A stretch of 64,000 bases of DNA from Piper betle (lineage: Eukaryota > Streptophyta > Magnoliopsida > Piperales > Piperaceae). Shown here one piece after another: positions 1-12,352 of the stretch. The notes below the pieces were generated by a model, which worked only from the letters and a program-made list of their open reading frames with translations, was not told where the DNA came from and searched no databases. Every line of letters begins with the position of its first letter. The first letter of the stretch is position 1. Where the stretch lies: positions 1 through 64,000 of the forward strand of contig JAURVB010003427.1 in the NCBI GenBank assembly GCA_033002965.1. Reading direction: 5' to 3'. Both the position numbers and the translations under genes were made by a program.

Positions 1-780
1 ACCCAGCACCTCCACAGAGACTTGCACTCCTAGCTCTCGAGTAACAATCATGACAGGGAGGTCGACAAACCAAGGTCAAGGTTAGAGAGGCGAAGACCAA
101 CAACCACGTAGACAACAGCAGATGAGATAGAACTAGAGAGGGTACATGGCTGCAGGGCAAGCTAGACTGAAGAGTGGTAGACAACAGGCACCGCTGGCTT
201 ATAATTAGTCTTGTGCCACCAACAGCATCTCCTACCCCAGACAGCAGCAGCCAGTGACGATGTATGTGGCCACTATGGTAGAGGCACTCGAGGATACGAC
301 AGTCGTGACAAGTATGCTTTTACTAGGCTTTGTACTTGCACAAGTCTTATTTGATACTGGCTACACACACTCATTTATTTCATACATGCACACAAGTAGA
401 ATTGGATGTAAAGTAGAAGAGTTAGGACATTCATTATTAGAGTCCACTCCCGCCGGTAGTGTGACAGCGATGGGCGATTGTGGCATACTGTCTCTATTGA
501 GATTCAACGTGACAACTTGTAGCCGATTTAATATTGTTCAAGCTATAAGAATTTGATGTGATATTTGAAATGAACTGGATGTCCAAGCAAGGAGCCATGA
601 GAGATTGCCAAAAAAAGACGGTGACTTTTGGCCACAGAAGACGCTACTTTCTCTTCCAACGTCAGGGCAGAGATAGAGAATAAAGATGGATATCCTATCA
701 CAATGCAATGATACAACTAGAAAGAGGTAGTGAGTTGATAATGGCAGTGTTAGTCTTGGCTGAATCGAGTGGTTATGGGG
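1..780 (+). pseudogene. Family-A Ty3/gypsy gag end and aspartic protease remnant
   Basis: Degenerate start of a Ty3/gypsy polyprotein. Bases 254-556 stay open for 100 codons and hold the retropepsin active-site block LFDTGYTHSFIS, with the catalytic Asp of the DTG triplet intact. After a frame change near 545-650, the sequence reads FDVIFEMNWMSKQGA, the region that typically follows the retropepsin core in these elements. Bases 1-250 are Gln/Arg-rich in translation, as expected after the gag zinc knuckle, but no knuckle is visible. The protease would process gag-pol inside virus-like particles. Several stops and frame changes make it non-functional. The 5' LTR, primer binding site and most of gag lie left of the window. 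Confidence 0.8.
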
Positions 781-1287
781 ACAGGCCGAGAATTGAGGAG
801 ATTTCAATTGTAAGAGAATTCACTGACATATTCCTAGGGGAGATTACTAGATAGCTACCATACAGAGAGGTAGACCTCACCATAGAGCTAATGCCAGGCG
901 CAATGCCAATCTCTAGAGATTTGTACAGGATGGCACCTCTTGAGCTCAAGGAACAATTTCAAACACTATTGGATCAAGGATTGATCAAACCGAGTGTTTC
1001 CTCATGCGGTTTACTAGTGTTATTCGTGAGGAAGAAGGATGGAAGCATGCATTTATGCATCGATTACAAGATGTTAAACCATGGAACTATTAACAATAAA
1101 TACCCTCCTATTTGCATTGATGAACTATTTGATCAGTTGAGGTCAGTAGTCATCTTTTCGAAGATTGATTTGAGGTCAGGATACTACTGTTGAAGATTAG
1201 AGCAGAGGATACCCCGAAGACTGCATTCATGACCAAATATAGACAGTACAAGTTTTTGGTCATGCCTTTTGGATTGAACTACGAAGA
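781..1287 (+). pseudogene. Family-A Ty3/gypsy reverse transcriptase N-terminal fragment
   Basis: In-frame RT palm and finger segments characteristic of Ty3/gypsy: PYRMAP-like [12 protein letters not shown] near 921, [20 protein letters not shown] around 1020-1078, and [11 protein letters not shown] at 1156-1191. A stop follows, then a frameshifted copy of the next block to about 1285, ending in VMPFGLN. The catalytic YxDD-type motif should come about 110 bases later but is absent, because the reading is cut at 1287 by an LTR fragment. This is the same polyprotein as the protease upstream. It is not functional. RT identity is secure; the Tekay/Del-like lineage is suggested only by the chromodomain downstream and similarity to the B2 element. 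Confidence 0.85.
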
Positions 1288-1864
1288 ATGAGAGCTGTGG
1301 GGACTGCAGTGGAGCAGCACTAAAATCACGCACACATATACCTGCCAACTGTAATTAGTGATGTTTTGAACTATGTAGATAATGAGATTTGAATGCTATT
1401 TTGTAAACTACTAATGATATTTTGTATGTGAATGAAAATGGAAAGTGGAAAATAAACAAGGTGAGCTACAGAGAAGGGATAAATAGACTGTGAAAAATAT
1501 CTTGTGCTTGGACTGTGTTTTCTATTGTCATTGCTATAAATATATACTAATTGTTGTTGATAGAGTGGCCCCTATTGCGCTTTTAAGGGAGACTTTGTCC
1601 GTTTTGTTTTTAAAAATAGATAACTCTTTGAGCTTGTCGTTCCCTTGGTTTATTTGTTTACTTTTTTGCACATCATGGCATGCATATAGTAGTACAACAT
1701 TAGAACCTAAGCATCTCGTCCATGCTTTGCATGCTACATCGCCATCTTGAGATGTCGAGGGTAGAACTTGGTTGGGTTAACCAAATCTAGTTGATTAACG
1801 AACATTTTGGTTGCTAGTAATATTTTTGGGTTGGTTCACAGGTGAACCAAAACAAAATGTTATA
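1288..1864 (+). mobile_element. 3'-terminal fragment of a family-A LTR replacing central pol
   Basis: This piece matches the last 575 bases or so of the other family-A LTRs (compare 60460-61060 and 42510-43069). It contains the conserved block GCGCTTTTAAGGGAGACTTT near 1576, the palindrome TTGGTTCACAGGTGAACCAA at 1831-1850, and ends TGTTATA, a mutated form of the usual TGTTACA terminus. It sits exactly where the second half of RT, RNase H and most of integrase should be. The likely history is insertion of an LTR or element into pol followed by deletion of its 5' part with neighbouring pol. No TSD can be recovered. Confidence 0.75.
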
Positions 1865-2480
1865 GGTTCAAGGCAATGAGCTGATGGTGGTGGCTAGTCC
1901 AGAGATGATTCAGAAGACACAGAAGGTAGATGAACTAAATCCGAGAGGGAATGAGGTCAGCTCAGGACCAACAGAGGAACTATGCTGACCAGCACCGACG
2001 TGAGGTTCACTTCATGGTTAGAGATCATGTTCTCTTAACAGTCTCCCTGAGCAAAGGAAACATGAGATTTGATAAGCAAGGGAAACTTAATCCTCGATAC
2101 ATTGGCACATTCGATGTTCTAGAGTGCATCGGCCAAGTGGAATATCGCCTTGCATTACCACCTCCATGATGTATTCCATGTATCCTTACTGAAGGAGTAC
2201 CATACAAACAACTCTCACTTCATCAGCTTCCTAGAAAAAGAGCTTCACCCCGACTTGACATATAAAGAGGATGCTATGAAGATTGTTGATCGTAGGATGA
2301 AGAGTCTTAGACAAAAGGAAATTCCCTTGGTACGAGTGCAGTGGACTCGACAAGGAGTTGTAGAGTCTACATGGGAATGTGAAGACGAGATCAAGATGAG
2401 ATATTAGAGTCGTTTGAGCAATCAGCTACTTGACAAGGTATTGTAGCTCAAGATTTCTGTTTGGATAAGTAGTGCATGTT
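1865..2480 (+). pseudogene. Family-A integrase C-terminus and chromodomain remnant
   Basis: Reads as the carboxy end of a Ty3/gypsy integrase. The stretch from 1951 includes QQRNYADQHRREVHF and KLNPRYIGTFDVLE, the GPF/Y-like module with G-T-F in place of G-P-F. After a one-base frame change near 2150 the next reading (2150-2407) gives VFHVSLLKEY and then a chromodomain with EIPLVRVQWTRQGV and STWECEDEIKMRY. A chromodomain places the parent in the chromovirus branch, where it is thought to direct integration to chromatin. The reading ends at a TAG at 2405. Catalytic integrase residues are not present here, having been lost with the deleted centre. Confidence 0.8.
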
Positions 2481-2509
2481 AGCCAAATCTCCTTGATTTC
2501 AAATTTTGG

Positions 2510-2537
2510 AGACAAAATTTTTATAAGGAGGGAACGT
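2510..2537 (+). promoter_or_regulatory. Polypurine tract region before family-A 3' LTR
   Basis: The text ACAAAATTTTTATAAGGAGG followed by GAACGT lies directly before TGTAAAACCC. This is the usual plant Ty3/gypsy arrangement of a conserved AAATTTTTATAAGG block and a purine run that primes plus-strand DNA synthesis. The same block precedes the 3' LTR at 40154. It fixes the left end of the LTR. Confidence 0.75.
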
Positions 2538-5361
2538 TGTAAAACCCGTGACTCAAGTTAGGGTTTTATACTCGTCAACTGATCAGTTTAGTTGTCGGTC
2601 CAAGTTGAGTCAGTTTTAGAACACGTGCGCAGAGCTGAGACCTACTATATGCTATGAGCTATGGGGGTAAAATGTACTCGAGTGTATGATGATAACGTCA
2701 GTAACACAACAGGAAAATGAGTTATTAAAATATATGACAGTATGCTAGATATTTTTTATTTTATTTCATGCATTAGACATGTAGAAATTATAATTAGGTC
2801 GTTTACTATGCTAGGATGTGTTATATAGGATTTTTAAGTGGGTTGGTAGGTCTTTAACATGTTATTTTATTTTATTGAGCATATTTTATTTTAATTTTGA
2901 TTAGAATTTATTTATTATTATTAACTCGATTTGGGAGTGAGTCAAGTTTTATTTACAAAACTGCCCCCGACTAATTTTTCTTCCCTTACATACTTCTCCA
3001 AAATGCCGCCCAACCCTATCATTCCCCGACCCTTTGCCTACGACCACCCTCGCCGTTGCCCTCACCTCACCCACCTCCTTTCTTCCTTCCTCTTCTTCCC
3101 TTGTCTCCCCATTTTCCCCTCACGGCCACCCACTGCCTTTGCCTTGTAGGCATCGCCACCGACCACTGACTCTGGTGACGGCGTCCAATCACCATTACTA
3201 GCCCCTCCCTATCCTTCCAGACCCTTCCTCGGCCTAGACGACCGCATGCATGGTGAGCCATGCAAAACAAGGTTGTCGCTTGCATGCACCTTCACTGGCA
3301 ACTAACGCCACCACCGGCCAGTCGCGCACCGCTGCCGGCCATGCCACCCGCCCCCTAGCTGACCTGACCTCCCCAGCCCTCCTCCCCTCTTCCTAGCTGA
3401 CATTACTCTCTTAGCTGCTCCTGCCCTAGCCGGCCACAGCCCACAGCTGCCACCGGCGACTAGTCGTGGCCACCGGCCAATGGCGTTCTGGCCACATCGA
3501 GCCATTCCCCCATTATTGACTTCACTAGTGGGACGACAATCATAGCCATCGTTTCCCTCCTCACGGCAACCACGGCCATCGCTACCGTCGCCACGTGATT
3601 GCCAACTTTTCATTTTATATGATTGATCATCATTAGCATGCACATCATTGTGGTTATATTCATAACTTTGATTTGTATACTGATTTTAGGATCTGGAGAT
3701 TTATTGCTTGTTATTGTGAATGCTTATGTTGTTGTAAGTATGGGAAAATATTTGATTAATTAATTCAAAATACGTGCTTGTTGATATTTCCTGTTAATTA
3801 ATTTTAGATAATTAAACTTGTGAATTATACACCTATTTCTAATGATTAATTTTTCATAATTGAGTATTAGTTTGATTATCAATATTATGATCTTTATTTA
3901 GTTAATTGTTATGTTTAATTACATATCATAAATTTGTGATGTTGATGGGATAATTACCTAGGAATGTAGATTCATATGGCTAATTACTAATTGATGAAAT
4001 TGTTGTACGATAATAGTTATATTTTATTAGTGATGGCATTTGAATTTAATTGCATTACCATGACATGGAATTAACTACAGTTTTATCACACGTATATGAC
4101 ATGATTATTAGGGTTACTTTACCATGTTGAGTGTTGCCGGAAATATTATCATGTTATCTCGGTATCATATAGTTGCACATGATTACATTGTTAACTGAAT
4201 TTGGGTTTGTTTAGATTGATTACATGCTTGTGTAGGTTCGGTGTAGAAGCTCCCTGCATAGGCACAATACCCTGGTTGGAGCTTCTACCAGGTTTGTTTA
4301 GGACTCGTACTCTTGTTTGTCGATCTCTTCTAATGTTGCTTTGGATTGTATGTTGCAGGACATGCTAAGTGGTTGTTTTATCATACCCCACTTAACACAA
4401 GCCATTTTAGCGAACCAGTTTCTTGGATTAATAACCCTCAAGGATAAAATCCCTTGAGTCTAATTTAAAAACAAGGTCCACAGCAAGTTGCCTTTGGGCC
4501 TAAAATATTAAATACCTTTTCAGACCTATATGTGATTTTGTCGAGTTTTCAATTAGACGAGATATGGTGAAACTGACTCGCAAATACTATGAGTGGGTGC
4601 ACGTGTTAGTCATAGCAGACTCTAGATTGGTGAAAATGTTGTTCTATTCCTGAGGGATCCTGACAACCCACGTTTTGAGTTCCTTACACCTGGTGAAATG
4701 TGCGGTTTGTGGGTACTATTTGGTACAGGGCACATTCAGACATGTGGTTTAAAGGGTACTAAAGGCGAATGCCTGAGAATACTCGGCTTTTGTGGTCGGG
4801 GTCAAGAGAAATTTAGAGGATCAGAGTGAGTTTAGGATATACTGGTAGTCCTGAGGGAGTAGAAAAATGAGAAAATGCTGATAGAGGCATCAAACCAATT
4901 AGTTTTGTGATGTTATCTAGACTATAGCTCAATGGCTCTTCAGTAGTTACCCTTATGGGAGTTCTGATGAAGTATATGCATGTTTTCTTTTCATGAGAGT
5001 CGGCTCTCATTGATAGTTTGATATTAGTCATTTTCTGAGCCAATGATAACTATTTCTGGCGATTTTCTATTATATATGTAGGTGAGCATCAGGCATGATA
5101 GGATATGCCGGACTTGACAAATGAACAATGACATCCTTGTACACACACATGCTTGACGATAGGACATTTTATTGTGATGTTGGTGAATGTGTAAAACTTT
5201 TGATGAAATATCTTGATGATGTTGAATGCATGGTTAACTTGTTTTGTGAATGAAGTTAGTAAACTTGAAGTTAGTGAATAGTAGATGGTCAAGACCCAGT
5301 CAGGGATAATGATATAGAAATATTATAATGTTAACAGAATGTAATGTTGTGATATATCTTG

Positions 5362-5399
<38 letters not shown>

Positions 5400-5712
5400 G
5401 ATATAATAATGGGCACGGTGGTTCCCTTATTACACTTTTAAAAGAAGCTTTGTCTATTTATTTACAAGATTTTTATAATATTTAATCGATTGAAGTGTGA
5501 TTTTTTGTTATCATATCATCTACGTAGAGTCCTGCTAGGTTGTGCATTACATATATTCATTGTGGCATTCCTTTCATCTTATGATGCTTAGAGTAAATCC
5601 CTTTTGCTTAAGTTCGAGGGTAGATCAAATTAATTAAATTTGAGAATCAGTTTGGTCTCCCGTAACATTTCCTAGTTAGTTTAATAGCAACCCGGATTTC
5701 GGGTGTTGCTGT
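2538..5712 (+). mobile_element. Family-A 3' LTR, about 3.2 kb, diverged
   Basis: Begins TGTAAAACCCGTGACTCAAG right after the polypurine tract and parallels the other family-A LTRs in order: a GC-rich block (about 3000-3600), the TAAGTGG/TTTTATC segment near 4366, a TATA-like CCTATATGTGATTTTG near 4525, the FEFLT-like block near 4670 (GATCCTGACAACCCACG), and CACTTTTAAAAGAAGCTTTG near 5430. The end is blurred, with GGGTGTTGCTGTA near 5700-5712 in place of GGGTGTTACA. It is the most diverged copy in the window and so probably the oldest. The short ORFs inside it, including proline-rich readings at 2931-3643, are not genes. Confidence 0.75.
5367..5396. repeat. (AT)n microsatellite
   Basis: About 15 uninterrupted AT dinucleotides inside the family-A LTR. 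Confidence 0.95.
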
Positions 5713-6046
5713 ATTAGTCATGGGCTTTGTTCATATGTGACCGTGGCCAACTTATTCACTATATTTTTTTTTGTCCGATTATTTATCCCTTCCTTATCCT
5801 AGAGAATTTATCTTGAACAAATGTATCCTTACATAATAAACCATTGAACATCGATCTCACATATCTGTACTTACTATATTCAACTAACCACATATCATGA
5901 AAATTCTATGTATTTCATTATAAGTCAAAACTAAATATATTAAAAAAAATTATGGCTAAAAATAAAGCGTACTTGCTAAGGTTTTACCTTTTTAGGAGAG
6001 GAATAAAGTTTAGAGTAATATTGGTAAAGGCATCAATTATTACATT
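5713..6046 (-). other. AT-rich stretch, possible 3' LTR of a minus-strand gypsy element
   Basis: No coding signal. It lies immediately left of a minus-strand polypurine-like tract (complement of CATTCTACCCTCTC at about 6049-6062), so by position it should be the start of that element's 3' LTR (minus-strand reading TGTAATAATTGATGCC). The outer LTR limit is not visible and no second copy is present for comparison. Confidence 0.35.
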
Positions 6047-6400
6047 CTACCCTCTCAATGAAATTTCCTCCTGAAATTTGCTTAAGGAAAAAGTTCTTGA
6101 TACTTGGCCTATATGTCTTCTCGAGTGTGAGTCCTCCCCCATAGTCTTCACCCTTGCGATGGTCTTAGTCCTTACCACCTTTGTCTATAATCGTGAGGGG
6201 CTTTTTAATATAACACATATCCTCCTATATTTATAAATCCTTGTTATCAATTTTATAAGATACATCGGGGACATATTTCTCTAACACTAATATACTTGTC
6301 TACCGCAAATGGTCCCATGTATCTCAGACTTAACTTTCTAGATTTGAAACTTGCAATCACCCTCCTAATTAGTGATATTTTAAAGAAACTAAAGCTTCAC
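6047..6400 (-). pseudogene. Ty3/gypsy integrase end/chromodomain remnant
   Basis: On the minus strand the region reads, with frame changes, FKSRKLSLRYMGPFAV (integrase GPF/Y module, complement of about 6300-6365). Further on comes a chromodomain-like tail ending AKYQELFP (about 6090-6115), then the block before a polypurine tract (GAGAGGGTAGAATGTAATAA on the minus strand). The order GPF/Y, chromodomain, polypurine tract, LTR is diagnostic for chromoviruses. It is heavily decayed, and the rest of pol is absent to the right. It differs in sequence from families A and B and is an independent older element. Confidence 0.65.
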
Positions 6401-9400
6401 GTGATGTGTGCGGTGTGCTAATGATATTCAATGTTATTATACAATATTTTTTGATTTAAATTATATTAAAGATGTAAACTATGAAATGATTTAACCCTAC
6501 AAATTATTAATTAATTATAAAAATTAAATTATTAAATTTCTAGATAGAGAGTTTATAAGGACACTCCCAATAGCATTGACCACTTGTGTTCTTAAAATAC
6601 ATCCCACTACTCAATTTTCATTTTCCTGATAGGAAAATCTCCACACTTAAGCCGGTCACAATGGTAGATATTGATAATTTAATTCTTTGCTATTTAAGTG
6701 TAAAAACACGGCATCGGTATTGGCAATATTTTAAGTTATGGCTTCTACTAATTATTCGATATGAAAAATAGATATATACATTACTTCATAGCCGTTAAAA
6801 AATTAGTGTTAGCCATAAGCAATAAATGAAACATGCAATTATGCAATATGATAAACAGATATATACATTCTTCATAGCCGTTGTAAAATTATTGTCAATC
6901 ATAAAGCAATAAATGAAACAGGAACCTTCGATTCTGCCCTCTTATAGGAACGTCAACATTCCAATTCTCCATCACACATCAGCATTTGCTATACGCTAGA
7001 AAAAATCAAAAAACAAATAAAAAAAGCTAGATATAACTAAATATAGAATAAGGTATTTAGCTGGAAGTGTTAGCCTATATTTATTTCAATATTTGTTGTA
7101 CAATAAGGCGATTGTTAGAACATAAAAACCAAATATGTTGTAAAGATTCTTGCAAAATAACTAATAATGAAAAGCAAAGAATGGAAATTCAGACCGAGGT
7201 AATAAAAGATTTTGTTGTTGAACCCATCACAACGCAATGGACTATGAAAAAATAAAATAATCTTCCACGTTTCCTTTTGCCGATATGACAAGCTTCAGTT
7301 ATGTTTGATCCTTCAAATATTTCTATATAGTACTCAAGAAACAGCCATAACTACATAATGTATCACAGCCATAATAAATTGTAGTACCTCTAAGGCAATA
7401 GGGTAATTTATGTCTTTTAATGAGGTAGTTTAAACAACAGATCAGAAAATGATTTAAGGATAGTGTGGCATAGATTTATTGCCCATGGACGAGACAGTCT
7501 AAACAATGGAGTAGTTTATTGCCATCAACGGGATTTCCCTCTCTAAATTTAGTTATTTTCTTCTTCGTGGAGGAATTTTATGCAAAACATCCGATTGAAG
7601 ATTGAAAATGTTTAACATGTATGCATTTGAGAATACCATTGTGCAAGAACAGAGTGCTGAATACATGGGATGCAAAAAGATGATACTATGTTATCAACTT
7701 CCTTATTTTATTGTGTGTAATTCGAGAGAGAAGTTGCTCTTTCCCTTTTCCCTTTTATTCATTGCTACCAACCGAACAAGATAATAATGAGCTAACAAAA
7801 AAATGGTATCTAACAAAAGAAAATGGTATCTAACGAAAAGACGCCGATAAAAGAACAATTATTTAGTAAAGAAGATGGCTATTGGATGTAGATAATGACG
7901 CTTAATATCTCCTAATAGAATGTCATAAGCGAAAGAGAACATGATTTATCATTAACTCAGTTTGCAGAAGGCTTTATGAACTGTATTGGCAACCAAACTA
8001 AAAACCTTCTTAATCATGAAAAAATTACGATAGATAAACAATGTTAGATAGGATAACTAATCTCTTAAAAGTAATTTAAGTGCACATTGTACTTGGTGAA
8101 GTGACATGAAAAGATTTTTTTTGTCATATTATTTTTTCTAAAAGTGGGAGACTAAAAACTGAATGTAGAAACCTCTTTTTTTTTTTGCAATCATCTCTTC
8201 ATCCATATTAAAAACTTGAAAAGTGGTTAATTGGACGTTATATTTATCATATTGATCACTTAGCTATAATTCATCAAATAAAAATTAGAGAAAGTCAAAA
8301 GAACACAATAGATCCTTATTTTACTGGATAACTATTTTCTATGGCAAGGGAGAGATCAGGAAAATGAAGGAAGGAGTAATCGAGGCCGCAACAGGGTCGG
8401 TCGAAGGACAAAGGTGATAAAATGCATATGTCTATATGTCTGTTATTTCCTTCCATGTTTTGTGGAGACGACTTCTCCAAAGCCATTAAAATTCTTCTTT
8501 CTTTGGAGGAACCATGAAGCTGTGACGCTTCCATAAATAAAAAAATATTGGCTCTTCTCTATGTGGAAAGGCTTCAGGCCAAACAGGGGAAAAAAATAAG
8601 ACACGAAATACCAGCCTACGCTCTTCACTCTAAATGTGAAGAAATAAAATTTGCTTCACACTCTTTGAGTAAATATAATAAAATATATTATCAGACAATT
8701 CCATTAATCAAGTTTGCAATAATATAATTAAACCAAACTTTTCTAATAAATCCCCTCTGCAATATTTACAATTTTTTTTTCTTTTTGGAGGTGACTTTTG
8801 CAAAAAGAAAAGAGTCAACTTCATGTCCAATGTTTTTGGCATAAAAGATTATCAAGCACATTTGCACAATACCTCATATTAACTTTCGATAACTTAACAA
8901 TGCCATTGCACACACAAAAAGTTTCACTCTTCCATATGCATATTAGATATACACAATACAAATAACACATAAAAGAATTGCTCATCTTGGAAGAACCTTT
9001 CCCTTGGGCATTAGTGAGGAGCCAAGCACTACAAATAACACATTCGTCTTTCCACACTACTGACTATAATGTAAATTTTTATCTAAACATTTAAAAAAAA
9101 AAACGCACACACAAAATGACTCAATAATATCATCCAATCTCTACTATGTTTATAATAATCTCAGGCACAACTATGACATGGGAATGATACACCAAAAGGT
9201 TAATTAAACACGACCGTGAGAATTGACTACCGAAGAAGAGTTAAGACCTCATTAGATGAAAAAACGTACTAGAAGGGCATAAGTGGGTAATTCTTCAATG
9301 GTTGATTGCACAGAATGATGACAACATTTAGAAGAAATTCATTGTGGCAAACTTTTTTACGTGAAGGCTTAAATTCGTCCATGGTAGTCACGTTTTTTAT

Positions 9401-9694
9401 TAATTTTTGGCAGGGTAATGAATCGATCACAAATTGTCGGCAAGCCATCCATCTACTAGCAATCTCGCAACCTGTTATGCCCACCAAGTGGTGCTTGGCC
9501 ATGCTGCCCAACAAGGCCATTGCTCCAGTATTGCACATATAGTTGTTATGGGCTCAAATAAGCTACCAAAGGTGCATTAGGAGGGATGAGATAGAACAGA
9601 AAATTGAGAACAAATAGAAAAATATTCATCACAAAGACTAAGAAGAAGAAGAAAGAGGCACAATAGTCGCTTTTGATAACTCTTAGATGTAACA
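6401..9694. other. AT-rich interval with no recognised gene
   Basis: About 3.3 kb of AT-rich sequence. Open readings are all below 90 codons, have no familiar motif and often overlap on both strands (for example 9269-9542). An imperfect direct duplication of about 63 bases lies at 6771-6833 and 6858-6920. The text around 6559-6660 (ACACTCCCAATAGC and GCCGGTCACAATGG) recalls PIF/Harbinger-type MITEs, but no matching second terminus was found. This is the longest part of the window without an assigned element and the best candidate for true intergenic DNA. Confidence 0.5.
6771..6920. repeat. Imperfect tandem duplication, period 87
   Basis: Two copies, 6771-6833 and 6858-6920, both starting GATATATACATT and ending CAATAAATGAAACA, separated by about 24 bases. 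No function is apparent. Confidence 0.7.
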
Positions 9695-9994
9695 ACCCCG
9701 AAAAGCTTACTTAAAGATTTGATCGGAACCAAAGCCATCACCACATGGCATGTGTAAACATAATATATAAAAGATTAACCATAAAAGTAACGTGAAATTA
9801 AACTAAAAATTATCTAAACGTACCATAATTTTCAATAGTACAAGCATATAAATCAAATCATGACTACAGTTGTCCAAGTGACTTGAGTTCATAAATTTAG
9901 CAATGTTTACGGTATACTAAATAAAAATAATAAAGAAAAGCACCAACTCTAGGATGAGTATAATCTCCATTCTAGCTCTACCACCAACGCTCTT
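9695..9994 (-). mobile_element. Possible LTR terminus fragment
   Basis: Starts TGTAACAACCCCGAAAAGC, the kind of terminus seen in several plant gypsy LTRs in this window when read from their 3' end. It continues to the left edge of the family-A LTR at 9995. No polypurine tract, PBS or second copy supports it, so this is an inference from the terminal motif only. Confidence 0.3.
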
Positions 9995-12352
9995 TGTAAC
10001 ACCTCAAATCCGGTTCACACTTGTGAACCAAACCGACATGTTATAGGCCCCGGTTAAATCGGCTAACCCGAACCCAACTTGTGCGGATCAAATCTCGGCG
10101 TCTTAAGATAAAGATATGACTCGTCATACATTGATGAATGCCCAGAATCCTAACATGATACTATATGAATGACATTCAAACTAATTTACACACCAATACA
10201 ATTACGATGAAAATCGTATAAAAATTCTGAAATATAACGGACAAAGTTTCCCCTAAAAGTACAATTAGGGCCCACATCATCACAATAATATATACAAACA
10301 GATATGCATATATCAACAATTTCAATCACACATAATCTTATATGCTTTATACTCATTCTGGAACTCAGGTTTCAACCCACCACACTTCTGCTGTGCAATC
10401 TATAAACATTTCCTTTTCCTGTCATCATGTCTTAGATTTCATCTCATCATGTCCTCATACTTTAGCATTTAATCACATCACATCAATATAATAACATCAT
10501 AACAAAATATTAACCACTCTATTGACTGACATGTGTGCAAGAGACATCAGTACTCCTCCGTCCAGGCTCGCTCCTCCAACTTGTGATTATTATCTACATA
10601 TAATATAAAAACACAGTCATTAAGAAGTGTTACTGGTCCAGAAAAAAATAACTATAACGAGCTGGCTATGAGTGCAAATTCTCATATGAAAGAAAACACC
10701 ATATACTCCTCGTGAACACTCTAAAGGGCACCTACTGAGGATCCACTGGGCTACATACCCAGTAGCATCCCGAACTGACTGATTTGTTCATGTCAATGCT
10801 TCTCTCGGCATTCTCTTACTTCATTTTCTGGTCTTGAATCCTAAGTCCTCTCCTTACCTCCATATTTCTCTTGGCCTTGAGCACGAAGGCTAAGTACTTT
10901 CAGGCAGTCGCCTTTAGTACCCTTTAAACCACAACTCCGGACATGCGTTGTACTAAACAGTACCTGTAAACCACCACGTTCTCCGAGTGTGAGGAACTCA
11001 AACGTGAAGTTGTCAGGATCCCTCAAGAATGGAACAGTCAGCTTCACTAATACACAGCCCGCTTAGATTGTCATGACATCTGCTCATGGTACGTGTAGTC
11101 GATTTTTCCATCTCTCGTCTCATTGAAAACTCGAAAAAATTATATATATAGGCCTAGCAAGGGATTTGTATAATAGGCCCGAAGGAAACTCGTGGTGGAT
11201 CTTATTTTTGAAATCATCCTCGAGGGATCTCATCCTCGAGTGGTTATTAATCCGGAAAACTATTCGGCTAAATGTCCCGAGTTAAGTGGGATCTGATAAA
11301 ATGCCACTAAACCCGGCCTACAAGCATTAAAACAAACATACAATAGAATAGAGTAAAATAGAGACGAGTCCTAAACGGACCTGGTAGAAGCTCCAAGAGT
11401 GTCATTACGCCTAGGCGGCAAGCTCCTACTCCGTACCTACAAATCAAATCTAGAAACTAATGCCCGCTAACTGAATGATGCATCAACTCGACATGACCAA
11501 TACACACTTACAATACAACCAACATCAATCAACAATCAAATAATCAAAAGTATGAAAGTAATTCTAACTCATTCTATTCATACCAATTTTGCTATGTTTT
11601 TACGTCATACTCGATTAGCATGCTCATATTTACTTTATCTCATTAGGACACTTATCCTCCATGCACTATTAATCACATCATGTAACTTATCACTTCATCC
11701 ATAATTAGTCATTATTATGACAATTAATCAGTCCTAACATACTATGCTAGCAATTATCAATTTTAAATAATTAACTCGGAGGTAATTATACCTCACGTCA
11801 TCAGCAATCGGCGACGGCTAGGGTTTTCTCGCGCCTCCCAGAGCTCGAATTCGGTGCTCGTCAACGACCAAACTTTGATCGGGATCAACTGGATGAGCTC
11901 CACAGAAGATTCAGCGAATTTCAGCGAATCCGGTTTTTTGGCAGGTTCCGGCGGTTTTCCAACAGGTTTCAATGGCTTTGCGGCAGCTTCCAACGGTTTT
12001 TCGGCGACAGTCGCCGGCGGCACCTACTGGCTAGATAGGGGTCATATTGGGTACCATTGGAATCGCCTAGTCGAGCCGGACACGTCTTTGACCTAACGTG
12101 GTAAATAGTCTAAAACTAATGTAATGATCCAATAAAAATAACTGGCATACTCTCATATATTCTAATAACTCATTCTTTTCTATTCTGTTCATGACATTAT
12201 CATGTATACTTAGGTATGCATGACCCACATGGCTCATACATGCAACTGGGCGTCGACTCAGTGCACGTGTTCTGAAACATACTCAACTTGAAAATAACGG
12301 TTGAACTGACCGGTTCTGAATAAAAATCCTAAATCGAATAGCGGGCTTTACA
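9995..12352 (-). mobile_element. Family-A 3' LTR of a minus-strand element
   Basis: Plus-strand text runs from TGTAACACCTCAAATCCGG to GCGGGCTTTACA, the reverse complement of the family-A LTR layout. The terminal hairpin GGTTCACACTTGTGAACC lies at 10012-10029, the CACTTTTAGGGG block near 10250, the TATA-like TATATATATAGGCC at about 11141-11154, and the CGTCAT...CGGCGACGGCTAGGG segment at about 11797-11823. It is 2358 bases, shorter than its relatives because much of the GC-rich block is missing. Immediately right of it is ATCTTCCC, a polypurine tract on the minus strand, so this is a 3' LTR with the internal region to its right. The 5' LTR of this copy is missing. Confidence 0.85.

Noticed and set aside
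6552..6680. PIF/Harbinger-type MITE
   Set aside because: The words ACACTCCCAATAGC and CCGGTCACAATGG are suggestive, but no matching inverted terminus or TTA/TA duplication was found.
9269..9542. Two antiparallel readings of 78-89 codons
   Set aside because: They are mirror images of one another, lack motifs and have no supporting signals.
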